From the NCBI GenBank assembly GCA_018105865.1, contig CM030832.1, positions 23,559,782 to 23,623,781 of the forward strand: a stretch of DNA of 64,000 bases, written 5' to 3'. The notes below the pieces were generated by a model. It did not search any database and was not told the DNA's origin. It saw only the letters and a list, made by a program, of their open reading frames with translations. The translations under genes were made by a program, and so were the position numbers. Of the stretch, positions 22,225 through 33,109 are shown in pieces (within the stretch, counting starts at the first letter, position 1; every line of letters begins with the position of its first letter). The DNA comes from Metaphire vulgaris. Its lineage: Eukaryota; Annelida; Clitellata; Crassiclitellata; Megascolecidae.

Positions 22225-22800
22225 AAATATAAATAATAACGGGGGCGGGGCAGGGCATTGGGAGAGGGAAGGGAGGTTTGGCAGGAGGAAAGTGGGTTGT
22301 ACGGGTTTTCGGAGCAGCGTTGTGTAGGTTTGGAAACGGGGTGTGGGGCCAGTGGGGTAGGGCGGAGCGGTGATGGGTTCGGGCCGGGGCGATTGGGAAA
22401 GGGATGGGGAGAGGGAATGGGGGTTGGGAGAGAGATGGGGAGAGGGAATGAGAACGGGGGTTTGGGGCCTGTGGGGTACGGCGGGTATGGGTTGGGACCT
22501 GGGGCTATTGGGAGAGGGATGGGGAAAGGGAAGAGGTGGGACTTTGGGGCCTGTGAAATAGGGCGGGGCGGGCATGGGTTGGGACCTGGGCGGGATGTGC
22601 TGAGGCCGGGGCGATTGGGAGAGGGATGGGGAGAGGGAAGGAGGGGATTGGGAGAGGGATGGGGCGAGGAAGAGAACGGGGGTTTGGGGCCTGTGGGGTA
22701 GGGAGGGTCGGGGATGGGTTGGGGCCGGAGCGGGAATGGATTGGGGCCGTGGCGATTGGGAGAGGGGTGGGAGATGGAAGTGGAACGGGGCTTTGAGCTG
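22225..22800. repeat. Second G-rich minisatellite (Helitron duplicate)
   Basis: Repeats the series of 20240-20930 with its own expansions, including the shared entry words aggttttgg-type and gtgggttgtacgggttttcgg. It supports duplication of the 5' half of the Helitron. Confidence 0.8.
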
Positions 22801-23054
22801 CAATTAAGACGCTTTATTAAACGCTCCGTTGATTATATTATACAGTTTTGATTAAACAATTTCGTTGTTATGGCGACAGCGTCTTGCAAAATCTGCCGTG
22901 TATCGTGACCGACAGACCGATTCGCCGGACATCGAGAATTATATAATAAGATGTATGTTTTCTGCAATGTTATAGTCTCAAAACATCTAGTTTCAGTCTA
23001 CGTTAGAGCTGATGTTTAAATTCCACGGGGCGTGTCAATATATTGGCGAATTTT

Positions 23055-23060
23055 TTTATT
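23055..23060 (-). promoter_or_regulatory. Poly(A) signal AATAAA of the Mab-21-like gene
   Basis: Minus-strand AATAAA about 57 bases past the stop codon. Copy B has AATAAA at 43420-43425, about 63 bases past its stop, so the signal is conserved between the duplicates. Confidence 0.6.
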
Positions 23061-23116
23061 ATTTTCAAAACTAATATCTATAAGACGGTATAATATATAA
23101 GGTCTACATGTAGAGG

Positions 23117-25093
23117 CTAATTCTTGAAAAAGAGTAAATCTTCTAGCGTCCTATCATGGTAGGGTATAAGAATGCCCTCTAGAGGAGTCTTATAAGCTCT
23201 GCTGTGTCGCAATGCGGCAAAGAGTATCGCTGCGCTATAAAGATCATTATGAACCAAATGAAACATGCTTTGTTGGAGATCACTAGAAACTGAGCCGCAG
23301 ATATAAGCAGTGGCCATAGGTTTGAGAGACAGCTTGTTTTCACATTGAATGTAGAGGTATTTCAGAAATTCCCAGGCGTCCAATTTTAAACATACTTCTT
23401 GCGCAGTTGAGGAAGTCGGCGATTCGGAAGAAGAGATATTTCTGTGCAAAGTAGCAAATCCTAGGATAACTTGTAAATGTTCATCATACATCTGAGAGAG
23501 AGTGTTGCAAACCAATATTGGTATGAGCGAACGCACCTTCCTTGTGCCAAAATTAATATGCATAGTCTTCATATTCTTAAGCAGTTCAAAGCATTTGTTG
23601 ATTTCGTTAAGAGATTCGTGGTAAGATTCCATTGCTGTAAAAAAGATATTTGCCCGGTAAGCAGACGCAGTGCAAAGCAGTGGGAAGGCTTTTAACTTCG
23701 CATGAAATTCATCGTTATCATGACCTTCTACAAGACATCGACGATAGACACAAACTGAGTTTCTTAGCTGTTTACTAAGTAAAATCTCATTAAAGCATTC
23801 GGAACTTGAGCGGTCAACACTGATATTACGATTTAAAACAGAATTATTGATTTGACTCAAAGCCCATTCCAAATTTTCAAAACAGGCAACATAGTCTTTG
23901 CTTTCTTTTCTTGAGGTAATATTGTCGATAGACATTAAACGAAGATGTGCTTCAACTGCTGCGTGAATATTTTTAATTCCCAATAAGAACCATTCACATT
24001 GATTCAAATATTCGCCAAGACGTCCGTTTAATTCTTTATTCATCGGAAATAACCACGGTAATGAATGAAGACATTGGCTATCGAATGACCTTTCTAAACT
24101 TAGTTTGTCTGTAAAAGAAAGTCGGATTTTAATAGAGTTTTGCACATATCGATTCAGCAGTAATTGTAATTTTCCTCCAAATTCTTTTTTATCTCTCAAA
24201 TTACTCATTATGTTGCATTCAGGAATGAAATAACTAGGACAGTATTTCTCATCTAGACATCTGAGAAACCGATAGAACAATATCTTTGCGCAGTTGCTCA
24301 TGCTTTGTTCACTCCAAAATGTTGGAGGGAATTCTTCGCAAGCCCATAGCATAAGCGTCTTGAAATAGTACGTTTGTAAATTTTCTTGTTCATCATCATC
24401 ATCGCAAGACACTGAAATATCTTTCTTTATTACTCGAATAATATGATAAACGAGCTTCTGAACGTCTGTCCAACTGTGAATCAATAGAAGTTCCGCTTTT
24501 GAGAATGAGAATCTCCATTCTGTGTCGTCACATGAGCCCCATGTACGAAGTTTAGAAACAAAATGACAACCGCCTCTTGTTATCCTGGCGATCAATTTCT
24601 CATTCGGCCATCCGTGAAATCTTTTACGCACTCTCCATTCTTCGGCTTCAAGAGGCCAATATGGGCTGTAAACTGAAAAGACTAGGTCTACACTTTCGCC
24701 TATATCATAGCCACCTTTTTTCGGAACTGCATTTGTAAATGCAAATCTTAGTTCGTTTTGCATTGATGGACCGCCTGTGCTTATTTTCTGTAGTATAGGT
24801 GGTCGATGGTAGTATGTCGGTGTATCGTCAATGTTGTTTTTCTCAATCATCAGTCTAACGAATCCTGGAGGAGTGTCCCTGCTGTCTATTCTAAAAATCC
24901 TGCATCTGATGTTTGACGGAGGATTTCTGTTCCATGGAATTGCGCAAGAATCTTGACAGTAGAATATGTAATCATAATCTGTGGGGCTGCTTGCGGTATA
25001 TTTCATAGGAAGTTCAAACTGACTTCCACAAGGCAGAATGTAAACAGCTTGCAGTACTGTGAAACATCTTCGACGAAACGTTGAGTAGTCCAT
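23117..25093 (-). CDS. Mab-21 / cGAS-like receptor (cGLR) nucleotidyltransferase-fold protein
   Basis: An intact 658-codon frame from ATG at 25093. Near the N-terminus is a GS motif (residues 23-24, CGSQFEL) and an Asp-x-Asp pair (D39, D41 in PTDYDYIFY), then a third Asp (D136 in SVDLVFSVY): the layout of the nucleotidyltransferase catalytic triad of the Mab-21/cGAS fold. The Mab-21 signature follows: YWPLEAEEW, HGWP, GGCHFVS, EWRFSFSKAE (192-201), KTLMLWACE (245-253), CPSYFIPECN (285-294). Residues beyond about 320 are mostly helical-looking with no known domain. Family members bind nucleic acid or other ligands and some make cyclic-dinucleotide signals; this activity is not shown here. No zinc-thumb motif is seen. 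The N-terminal helix before GS is short, suggesting an upstream exon; the frame stays open back to 25123 and can join candidate acceptors at 25107 or 25113. A damaged duplicate lies at 43488-45466. Confidence 0.85.
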   Translation of the reverse strand: MDYSTFRRRCFTVLQAVYILPCGSQFELPMKYTASSPTDYDYIFYCQDSCAIPWNRNPPSNIRCRIFRIDSRDTPPGFVRLMIEKNNIDDTPTYYHRPPILQKISTGGPSMQNELRFAFTNAVPKKGGYDIGESVDLVFSVYSPYWPLEAEEWRVRKRFHGWPNEKLIARITRGGCHFVSKLRTWGSCDDTEWRFSFSKAELLLIHSWTDVQKLVYHIIRVIKKDISVSCDDDDEQENLQTYYFKTLMLWACEEFPPTFWSEQSMSNCAKILFYRFLRCLDEKYCPSYFIPECNIMSNLRDKKEFGGKLQLLLNRYVQNSIKIRLSFTDKLSLERSFDSQCLHSLPWLFPMNKELNGRLGEYLNQCEWFLLGIKNIHAAVEAHLRLMSIDNITSRKESKDYVACFENLEWALSQINNSVLNRNISVDRSSSECFNEILLSKQLRNSVCVYRRCLVEGHDNDEFHAKLKAFPLLCTASAYRANIFFTAMESYHESLNEINKCFELLKNMKTMHINFGTRKVRSLIPILVCNTLSQMYDEHLQVILGFATLHRNISSSESPTSSTAQEVCLKLDAWEFLKYLYIQCENKLSLKPMATAYICGSVSSDLQQSMFHLVHNDLYSAAILFAALRHSRAYKTPLEGILIPYHDRTLEDLLFFKN

Positions 25094-25123
25094 AGTTCGG
25101 TTGCATCTAAGTCTTAAATCCAA

Positions 25124-25479
25124 AATGACAACTTCATTCTTTGGTCATTCATAAGAACTTCTTGAACTAACATAACAATCAATAGAACGTATGCTCATTA
25201 AAATAAATTAAGAGCTTGTTCATCCAATTAATTAACAGTATGCTCATCCAATCAGTTGTATTCAAAAATTACTATAATGAAAGAGGATTGAATCAGTTGT
25301 TGGTCGGTCTACGAATGAATATCGGATGACCGCGGTTTCTGATTGAACCAAAAATTTAAAACCAATCATTTGCTCATTCGATTCCGTTACTTTTCCATTC
25401 AGACAATTGAAGCCTCCTCATTCATCTCCTTCCGAATTGATCATCGCCGTTTTTCATTAGCTCCATCTTCATCACAATG
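25124..25479. repeat. Segmental duplication copy A, upstream (intron) block
   Basis: Matches 45500-45830 in copy B: aactaacat/caacaatcaat, ctgattgaaccaaaaat, ttccgttacttttccattcagacaattgaa, tcatctccttcc, atcatcgccgtttttc. It lies between the Mab-21-like ORF and the candidate upstream exon, so it is probably intron or upstream region. Confidence 0.8.
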
Positions 25480-26460
25480 TGGCAAAACGCGGGCCCACTC
25501 GTTTGCTAAGGGCTATTTATCTCTGACACCAGATGGCCAGCTCGGCTCTCTACACGAGTCGGCGTTTATCTGCTCAACTAAGGCACGTGGTCGCCTGATC
25601 TAGACTTTTGACCAAGGCTTCTTGACTTAGGATTTTCCCCCGTACAATTAGGACTATGGGCCTCCTTTCTACCAATTTCCTCTTCGGCTCTCTGGTACCT
25701 TCACACAATGATCGCTCGGTAAAACCTCTTATGACTTAGTATTACTCTATCTCCTTTAGGTACCATTCTTCTTATGTCCCTCGGTACGTTGGAACCACCT
25801 ACACCTTTGGTACCTTTATATCTATATCGCTGGTACCAACTTCTTTTACTTCTTGTACCGTTGGTACCGTTGCCTCTGGTACCGCTCTACAGCTCTGGTA
25901 ACGACCCTCTTAAGGCTCTGGTACCAACCTCCTATTCTTCCTCGGTACCGTTGATACCACTCTCCTTAACTGCTGGTGCCGTTGGTATCCTTGGTACCGC
26001 CTTATCTCTACTGTTGGTACCACTTGCTTCCGCTTCCCTTCTCTCAGCCGGTATCGCTATTCCTCCCTGTCGATACCACTAGGCCTATATATCTGCCTTT
26101 GGTACCGCCTGGTACCGCTCCTTCTCTTAGTTGGGCCTCGGTACCGCTCCTTATCTCAGCTCTTGGTACCGCTCATAATCTCAGCAGGGCCCCGTGCGGT
26201 TTCTTATCCTCGGTTGGTACTGCTTTGTACCACTCCTTATTCACCGTTGGTATCGCCTGGTACAGCTCTTTCTTCCAGCTGGTACCGCTGGTACCACCTC
26301 AATCAAGGGTATACGGTCTTTTCCCTTTCCGAAAACACGCTGACCTCAGCTATCGGCCCTGTGCCCACTCTCGGCCCTCCTCATATGGAACTCGGTGGCC
26401 TCTAAAACGATGGTGCCTAAAATTCGTTCTGTTCTTTCCTTATATCTAATGAACTACTAG
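25480..26460. repeat. GGTACC-seeded low-complexity insert
   Basis: The palindrome GGTACC, or one-base variants, recurs more than 20 times at irregular spacing (about 8-30 bp) between 25760 and 26300, with ggtaccgctcctt-type and cttatctcagct words between. The block is absent from copy B. The entry word aaggcacgtggtcg (25580) is shared with the insert at 32276-32960. The open frames of 25774-26449 reflect the word periodicity and are not believed. Confidence 0.75.
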
Positions 26461-26531
26461 CGCCACCTACCGAATATCTTTAACACTCACTTTCTATACT
26501 TTTTAGATATTGCCTAAATATTGATTATTAT

Positions 26532-26708
26532 CAGTGTTTATTCTAGGCCTTCTTAGGGGGGAATTTCCCACAAAGTAAAAAATCCCCCCCCAATTTTTTT
26601 AAATGTTGCATGGGGATGGAAATTCCCCCCTCAAAGTGTGGCGACTCAGACCTTGTCCCCCAAACATTTCAAAATCGCCCCAATGTCAGGGGGCTAGAAT
26701 AAACACTG
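26532..26708. mobile_element. 177-bp hAT-like MITE
   Basis: Ends cagtgtttattctag (26532) and ctagaataaacactg (ending 26708) are perfect 15-bp inverted repeats. Flanks attattat and atgattat are similar but not identical. The interior has C- and G-runs. No ORF. Confidence 0.75.
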
Positions 26709-26794
26709 ATGATTATTATTATTGAACATCAGAGGTTTAACTGAATCGTATTATTATTTTTTATTAGCCTATTTGTGATTTCTCTGCAGTAATT

Positions 26795-27430
26795 ATCGTA
26801 TCTTCATCGTAGAAATTAGGAAAATTTAGACTTTTCTCTGGCTATGTGTATAAAATGAGAAATGAAAACGTTTATTCTAGAAATAGATTCATTCAGAAAA
26901 TTTTAAATGGATTGCTAATCCGCAGATCTCCGCATCCTTCTGCTAAATCAACCCAAGGCCTCATACACGAACCTCTTTCCCGTTTGCATTTTTTGTCAAA
27001 TTCATGACCAACAAATTAATGTGTTTTTGAATACTGACAAGGCTTCAATTTATCTCGAAGGCATTAGGCATAAACGGTTATTGAGATAGCTGTGATAAAG
27101 ATGGATTGTAAATTAAGAGACCAATTAAAAACTATCGCACTCTTCTCAACTTCAGATTGATTTAATGTAAATTTGACCTTCTATAAGGCAGATAACTCCT
27201 CAGCGTCATCTTTAGCCTTCTGTCGATGTCATCGTCGTGTTTATCATCGTCCACCTCATATAAACTTTAATGACATTTTATAAACACTCACATGAGTATG
27301 TATAGCCAGAGACTGCCTATTCGCGTAGCTTTTACTTACCTTGCAAACTGAAGATAGGGTACGTTTAACGAACAATACAAGTGGGACATTTTCAAATTAT
27401 CAGCTGAAACATAAGCGTATGCCCAGGTCA
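26795..27430. repeat. Segmental duplication copy A, right block
   Basis: Matches 45850-46290: aaaatgagaaatga, acgtttattctagaaatagattc, ttctgtcgatgtcatcg, catcgtccacctcat, aaactttaatgacattttataaacactcacat, agagactgcctattcgcg. Conservation is as good here as in the gene, and the block contains the candidate exon. Confidence 0.8.
27340..27403 (-). other. Candidate upstream exon of the Mab-21-like gene
   Basis: On the minus strand a 64-nt segment is bounded by a TTTCAG acceptor (just above 27403) and a perfect GCAAG|GTAAGT donor (intron from 27339). Both signals are kept in copy B (donor at 46206-46211). In copy A the segment holds ATGTCCCACTTG and stays open to the donor; joining AG to the acceptor at 25107 or 25113 continues the Mab-21 frame. 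In copy B the same start is followed by TAG. Whether this is coding or 5' UTR needs transcript data. Confidence 0.5.
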
Positions 27431-27559
27431 GAATAATGTTCTGTGCTCTACTCGATTGATCTCCTACTATATAACAGTTCTATAGAAGTCTCTTTACACG
27501 GAGTGATTGTATTCATCTAGTAACAGGTGTTACTCTATTACAGCCTAAACTCAAACTAC

Positions 27560-27805
27560 CGCCTGGCGTTAACTGCGTCATTTCTGTCATGGCTTAGCTT
27601 CAACCTACAAAGATTACAGGCACGCACAAACGCGTTTTCAGCCGTTATACGAGATCTCCTGTTTGCTGATGACTGTGCTCTGCTGGCTCATGATCATTGA
27701 TCAACCAAGCGCTCAGACGTTGTTCGACAAACACAGAACAGCTGCACGCTTTCCCCTCTCTGTAAACCTGAAAAAGACGGAGGTCACGGCACAGCTGAAC
27801 GTAAT
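27560..27805 (+). pseudogene. RT fragment (LINE)
   Basis: Plus-strand frame reads AVIRDLLFADDCALLAHD around 27637-27690, the FADD catalytic box of a LINE reverse transcriptase, then HRTAARFPSL-like sequence. The fragment is short and flanked by unrelated DNA; stops follow at once. Confidence 0.7.
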
Positions 27806-27884
27806 AATAATAATGTGATTTTAAGTGGTTTAGGAGGCTAAATAAGTCTGTGTGAAAACCACTGATGTAACAATCTGCAATCAA

Positions 27885-28905
27885 TAACCTAGTTTATCGA
27901 AATAGCCTTTGAATCCGTTTACTGTTTCAACTGTCACTCCCACCCCGTCCAAACTGTTCCATTTGTCCACAATCCTTGCACCTAAAAATGTTCTTTCTTG
28001 GTCCCACCCTCTGATTAAATATATAATTTTCATTTGTGGCCTCTAGTGCTGCTATAGTGTGCCAATGTAAAGAATCGATCGTATGGCACATCTACTTTCC
28101 CAGTCGTTATTTTGTATGTTTCTATCAAATACCTTCTCCCTCTTCTCCTTACTAATGTTGTCAGTCCACAATATTGAAGTCTTTTTCGTAGCTTAAATTA
28201 TGGCACCCATTGACCATCTTCGTTGCTCTTCTTTGCACTTTTTCTAAAAGCTCTATATCTTTTTTCAAGAATGGATTCCATGCCGAAACACAGTATTCTA
28301 GATGAGGCCTTACTATTTATTTAGAAATTTTTATGGTTATATCTTTGTCTCGACTCACTATTGTCCTTTTCATCATTCCCAACATTTGGTTTCTTTTTTT
28401 GTTGACAGCATGCATTGGTCAGATGGATTCATACTTCTATGGATGACTACCTCCAAACCCCTGTCTTTCTCTGTTGTGGTTCGAACCTTCCCACCTAAAG
28501 AATATTCATTACCATTATTAGATTTCTAAACATGCATTACAGAACATTTATCGATATTGAAAAGCATCTGCCAGTCCACAGACCACTGAAACAATTTCCT
28601 TAGATCTTCCTTTAAAATTTGAGCATCATCCTCCGAGTCTATACTTCTACATATCTTTGTATCATCAGCAAACTTTGAAATTTTGGACAGTAATCCTTCA
28701 TCGATATCATTTATATATATTAGGAAAAGCAATGGCCCCAGTACTGAGCCCTGAGGCACTCCACTAATAACTCTTGCCCATTCCGAATGGCCTGCCCTAA
28801 TGCAAACCTTCTGTCTTCTTCCTTTCAACCAATTTTGAATACATCTGAGAATATCCCCCCCTTTTTCCACAGGCCTTCAGTTTGTCAGCCAGCTTTATGC
28901 GGGGA
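27885..28905 (-). pseudogene. Large CR1/L2-type LINE: RT palm to 3' end
   Basis: Minus-strand 28905-28526 is a clean RT palm: IKLADKLKACG, RVISGVPQGSVLGPLLF, YINDIDEGLLSKISKFADD (catalytic box near 28665) and FNIDKCSVMHV. Below it, 28520-27885 carries the rest with several stops (LGGKVRTTTEKDRGLEVVIH, WNSLDGVGVTVETVNGFK). It continues the RT interrupted at 31517, so 28908-31516 is an insertion. Confidence 0.85.
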
Positions 28906-28907
28906 AC

Positions 28908-31516
28908 TGTGGCGACCACGGCTCGCGGTATCGTCGCGCCGCCGGCGGTCGGGCGGCCCCCAACGCGCGCTCGGTCTCCCGATCGCCATCTCCCGTCGAC
29001 CCGGCCTGTTCGATTCTCCGGTTCACCGACATCAGATGATCAGACGAGGTATCCGCGGCTGCCGGGCCGGCCGCGTACAGAGAATGGCCGCTTCTCAACT
29101 CTCAACTCAGGGTTCTGATTTTTCTCGTCTGACGTCTCTCTCTGTGTCTGTCCTGTCTCCGGCCTCATCCGGGAGCTCCGATATCTGGTTCACTTATAGC
29201 TGGTCACCGCTTGGTCTCGGCGCCTTAAGCGATTTCGGTACATATTCTTGGTCACTGACTTCGACTTATACCACGCCTCTTCATTTTTCGGTAACGTACT
29301 TGTCTTTCGCTCTCTCAAAGACAGGCGGCGTTGTCTATCATCTGTTGCGGCTTCTTAGCACGCTGGGTTCCTCCTGCAGTCACTTCTAGACGGGCAGCGG
29401 CGTTTATTTGTTTCTTCACACTTTCACCAAAAACCGGGGTGAACCGTGCCTGAATGGACGGCGGCCCACTCTTTTCCTTGACGGTCAATTCACCTAAACT
29501 GACTCACCGCGCCCCGACAGGCTTGTGTCTGTCTCCTTCCTTGGCTCAGAGTTGACCTCCTGGGCACTAACGTGACCTCAGGTAGGCGATTTTTATCACA
29601 GCCAAGATTCACCTTCGCTTTATAAGACTCAAATGCAGCTTCCGATAATTGTTGGTTTATTTTTATTTATTAATAAACCACGCAACAATGAAAACAATGG
29701 CTACAGTGGCAACACTGGTAACACGGACAAAGACGCGTTAGCTAGACGCACTTTCGGGCAGCCAAAAAACTAGCGCCACTGGAAGCCTTTGATACGTCAA
29801 TATGATACGATAAGCTTTTAGCACTTTATCGGGCTCCAATACTCTCATTCTCTTTCAGTCGTTGTGCTTTGCTCTTCGTTCCACAATAATAGCAAAACGA
29901 CCACGAATACAAGATCTCTTATCCATCATGGAAAATTTTCATAAAGTTTCAAATTTTCAAGACCGGCGCTTGAGGGGGATCGGCTACTGCTGTCTGTAAA
30001 TCCGCGTATCAGCCGTCAGAAAGACAAAACTGGGGCCCACCCACCCCCCAACGTAGTCGGCAGCGGCGATAAGAAGTTCCGCTGCCGGCGAAGCGAAACG
30101 CCGACAGTGCCTGTCTCCGGGCGCCGGTGTTTAAGCGGACATGAAAGCAGCTGTACACACGGCCGCCTAACTACGAGCCGGTCTTCAGGCAGACGCAGTG
30201 ACTACAGCTGGCCAGCCCTTCAGTCCTGTCTCTCGTGGCACCGTTGCCGCAGTGAGTCGCCTCATCGGCGTAGCGTCTGTCGTCGCCGTCTCCGCTAGCT
30301 GCTCGCATCGAACAGTCAGACGCGTCGGTCTTCCATCGCTACCGGTCCCCGCAGTCGTCTGTTCCTCAGTCCGTCCGGTCCGTCGTCAACCTAAGCCAGC
30401 TGCGCGCAGCGGACTTAAAATTAGCAGCGTCGATGACCGAGCGCGTAGCGTTCGGTGGTTTAATAAGAGTTGCTTGTTATTGTTATTGTTCATGATAATT
30501 TATATAGCGCCGTAACATAGCAAGGCCAAAGTCAAGGGTGCTTTACAATAAATGTGGAAACGAGATGTTGAATAGGTGCGTCTTTAACTTGTTCGCAAAC
30601 TCTCCGAAGGAAGTGGCGGACGACACGCAGTCCGGCAGTGAGTTCCACAGGAGAGTATTTCCGCGCGAGAAAGAGCGTTCTCCAAACTTGACGGTCTTCG
30701 ACGGAGGTGGAACATAAAGTTGAATTCGACTTCTGGAACGAAGGTGGAGCCGTTGATCTGTCGATGCCGGTCTTCGAACGAGCGTCTAAGATATTCCGGG
30801 CAGAATGGGTCGTGTAAAGCCCGAAATGTTAACTAGCAGCGCTTGAACACGATTCGCTCTGGGACACGTAGCCAGTGCAACCTGTCCCGGAGTAGTGAAG
30901 TCACGTGATCATGCCACCGCACCCTGAAGATCACCCGGGCGGAGACATTGAGGATTGATTGGAGCCGGGCGAGCTGACGATCAGGAAGGCCCAGCAGTGT
31001 CCCGTTGCAGTAGTCGATTCGTGTTACAACGAAGGCGCGAGCCATTTGTATGGCGGCCTCCGTTGAGATGAATCGACGTACCTCTCTAATCGTTCGGAGT
31101 TGCCGAAAACACGCTCGGGTCACGTTCTCGACATGGCCCACGAACGACAGCGTCTCATCTAAAAGTACACCGAGCAGACGCACTTCCGTCGACGGTTGGA
31201 TGTCGGCTTCGTCAAGGTGAAGCTGGTATTTCTAAGAGTCCCAGCGATCCCAAGCGGACGTGGCGATTATAATAATTTTACCGAAGTCTTAGCGTCTTAA
31301 GCTCCCTTCAAACCTAGCGCGTACTTTGTCCGTTTTACCTGAATTAAAACTTAATTAATTAAAATTATTACACATTTACATTATTAATAAACGCTAATTA
31401 TTTATATTAAATTATTAACTAGCAAGTTATACAGAGTAATTAAACATTTAATAACAATAGAAAATAATAATAAATAATAATAATGCTCTCGTTATCTGTG
31501 GAACATGGTCGCCACA
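28908..31516 (-). mobile_element. Charged-ORF element (TGTGGCGACC family), copy 2, full ends
   Basis: Inserted into a LINE RT. The outer ends are tgtggcgaccacg (28908) and catggtcgccaca (ending 31516), a 10-bp or longer inverted repeat in TG...CA form. Reading from 31516 down: terminus, (ATT)n near 31470, AT-rich block, accgaagtcttagcgtc (near 31285), an L2 insertion (30470-31235), a GC-rich leader, then the charged frame at about 29400-28910. Flanks gaac and gcac suggest an imperfect 4-bp duplication. Without the L2 the element is about 1.85 kb. A solo long terminal repeat or a TIR element would both fit. Confidence 0.65.
30470..31235 (-). pseudogene. CR1/L2-type LINE 3' fragment
   Basis: The minus-strand frame 31183-30833 gives LLGVLLDETLSFVGHVENV, ATQMARAF-type sequence, RIDYCNGTLLGLPDRQLARLQ and LHWLRVPERIVFKRC; a stop follows, then readable C-terminal sequence to about 30560 and a 3' UTR with gcgctatataaatta and a (ttattg)n tail. 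Very close in motifs to 35108-35515 and to 4221-4844, so all three are probably one family. Confidence 0.85.
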
Positions 31517-32275
31517 GCACTTTATCAAAAGCTTTGGCAAAATCTAAATTTATTATGTCTACTGCCTTGCCTTCATCTGGCTTATCAAAAACCTTCTCCA
31601 GAAAGTCCAACAGGTTGGTCAGGCAAGAACGCCCCTTTGTAAATCCGTGCTGACTATCTTTAACAATTTTATGCCTAGTCAAATGTTCCAAAATGCTCTC
31701 TTTCAGTATTTTCCCATTACTTTACCAATTACAGAATTTAGGCCCACTGGTCTGTAATTGCTTGGTTCACTACGTTTTCCCTTCTTGAGCAGTGGGCTGA
31801 CTAATGCATCTCTCCAGTCTTGTGGTACTACTCCAGTTCTGAGTGATTCATTGATTATATAAGCAATTGCATGTCCTATTTCATTTCGAACCTCGTAAAG
31901 AAACTTCGGATGTAAGCCATCTAATCCTGGGCTCTTGTCTGTCTTTAAATTAGTCAAAACCTTGATAACACATTCTTTTGTACGCACTATATCTGTTAGC
32001 ATTTCTTTTTCGTTTCCATCGAACACGATTTTGGCTTCTGGTATAGTTTTGGTATTTTATTCTGTAAATAATGAACAAAAATAGTTATTTAGAATCTATG
32101 CAGTTTCTACATCGTCTGCTATTGCACATCCCGCGCTGTCCAAGAGAGGGGCGACTGTGTCCTTTTGTCTCAACTTTCTATTGCAATATTTGTGGAAACT
32201 GTTACTGTTCTTGTGGCGAACCGTGCTGTCGAGGTCCCTAGGCCTTCTAAACTCCAGATGGTTCCGCCCGGTTCG
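31517..32275 (-). pseudogene. Large CR1/L2-type LINE: N-terminal RT
   Basis: Minus strand, in order: linker with KYCNRKLRQKDTVAPLLD, LTNLKTDKSPGLDGLHPKFL, VPQDWRDALVSPLLKKG, NYRPVGLNSVIGKVMGK, then after a frameshift near 31700 HGFTKGRSCLTNLLDFLEKV and NLDFAKAFDKV. The frame stops at the insertion 28908-31516 and resumes at 28905 with IKLADKLKACG. Confidence 0.88.
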
Positions 32276-32960
32276 GCGCACACGGGGTCTGACTCACTTT
32301 AAGGCACGTGGTCGTTCGTCCTAGCTTTTTGGCTAGAATTCAGGCTCCCTCGCTACCACCTGTACCTCGCGCACTGCTTCTGTACTTCCCTTCGATGCTC
32401 CACACTCAATTCCTCTTTTATATCGTCCCTTTGTCTACGCTTCTACTCTCCGTGCACCTTACCTCTCTCCGTGCACCTATCGCACTGCCCTTATCGCACC
32501 GCCCTACGGCTCAGTGCCTCGCACCCACCTATCGCACCGCCATACGCTCAGTACCTCCGCACCTTAGCTGTCGCACTGCCCTACGCTCAGTGCCTCTGCA
32601 CCTCGGCTGTCGCACCGCCCTACGCTCAGTGCTTCTGCACCTGTCGCACAGCCCTACGCTCAAGCACCGCACCTATAGTGCCTCCACTCAGGGTGCTCCT
32701 CAGAGTGCTCTAACCTCTACGTGCTTAGCCTCAGGGTGCTCCTTGATTGGGTGCCCTCCTAATCTACGGGTGCCTTCCTTAACTGAGTGCCCGACTAAAT
32801 GTGCTCGACTAAAGGTGCTTGGGTGCTTCTACCTTTATTTTAGATCTATACACACCTTCCTTTCTTCCACACGCCGCCTCGGCAATCGGTCCTGATCTGT
32901 CGTGAGATCAGCTATTTATACTGTTTTGCCGGCCAAGGAGAAGGGGTTACTACTCACTGA
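32276..32960. repeat. GTGCC/GGTGCTC-seeded insert in the LINE
   Basis: Irregular recurrences of gcaccgccctacgctcagtg words (32490-32660), then ggtgctc/ggtgcct words (32690-32830). The later part is like 38919-39140, and the entry word aaggcacgtggtcg is like 25580. It splits the LINE linker between 32275 and 33110. The long plus-strand frame here (32308-32895) is not credible as a gene. Confidence 0.7.
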
Positions 32961-33109
32961 CTTGCATGCGCTTCGCTTTCTTTAATGGCTCGCCGCATGC
33001 ATCTAATGCTTTACCTCACTATAAGCGGTCATTCTATTATTGCATTGGGCCTCAGCTCATTATTATTAATTACTTGCTACATCTTACTTATGGCTATTTA
33101 TAAATTCGT

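Larger units (their letters stand above)
19336..22951 (-). mobile_element. Helitron composite (non-autonomous)
   Basis: On the minus strand the 3' end is a hairpin (cccgtca-tttt-tgacggg, 19347-19364) followed by CTAG at 19336-19339 and a T. The 5' end begins TCTTATTATATAATTCTCG at 22951 and is preceded by A. This is the A|TC...CTAG|T layout that defines Helitrons. A second identical 5' end lies inside at 21181, and 20165-21181 is repeated as about 22165-22951, so there is a tandem or nested duplication with a LINE piece (21185-22155) between. Copy B of the segmental duplication lacks the whole block. No Rep/helicase ORF is present. Confidence 0.85.

Noticed and set aside
25774..26449. Plus-strand frames of 102 and 157 codons
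   Set aside because: Built from irregular GGTACC words in a block absent from the paralogous copy; no domain and no start context.
32308..32895. A 195-codon plus-strand frame
   Set aside because: Consists of GCACC/GTGCC word repeats inserted in a LINE.
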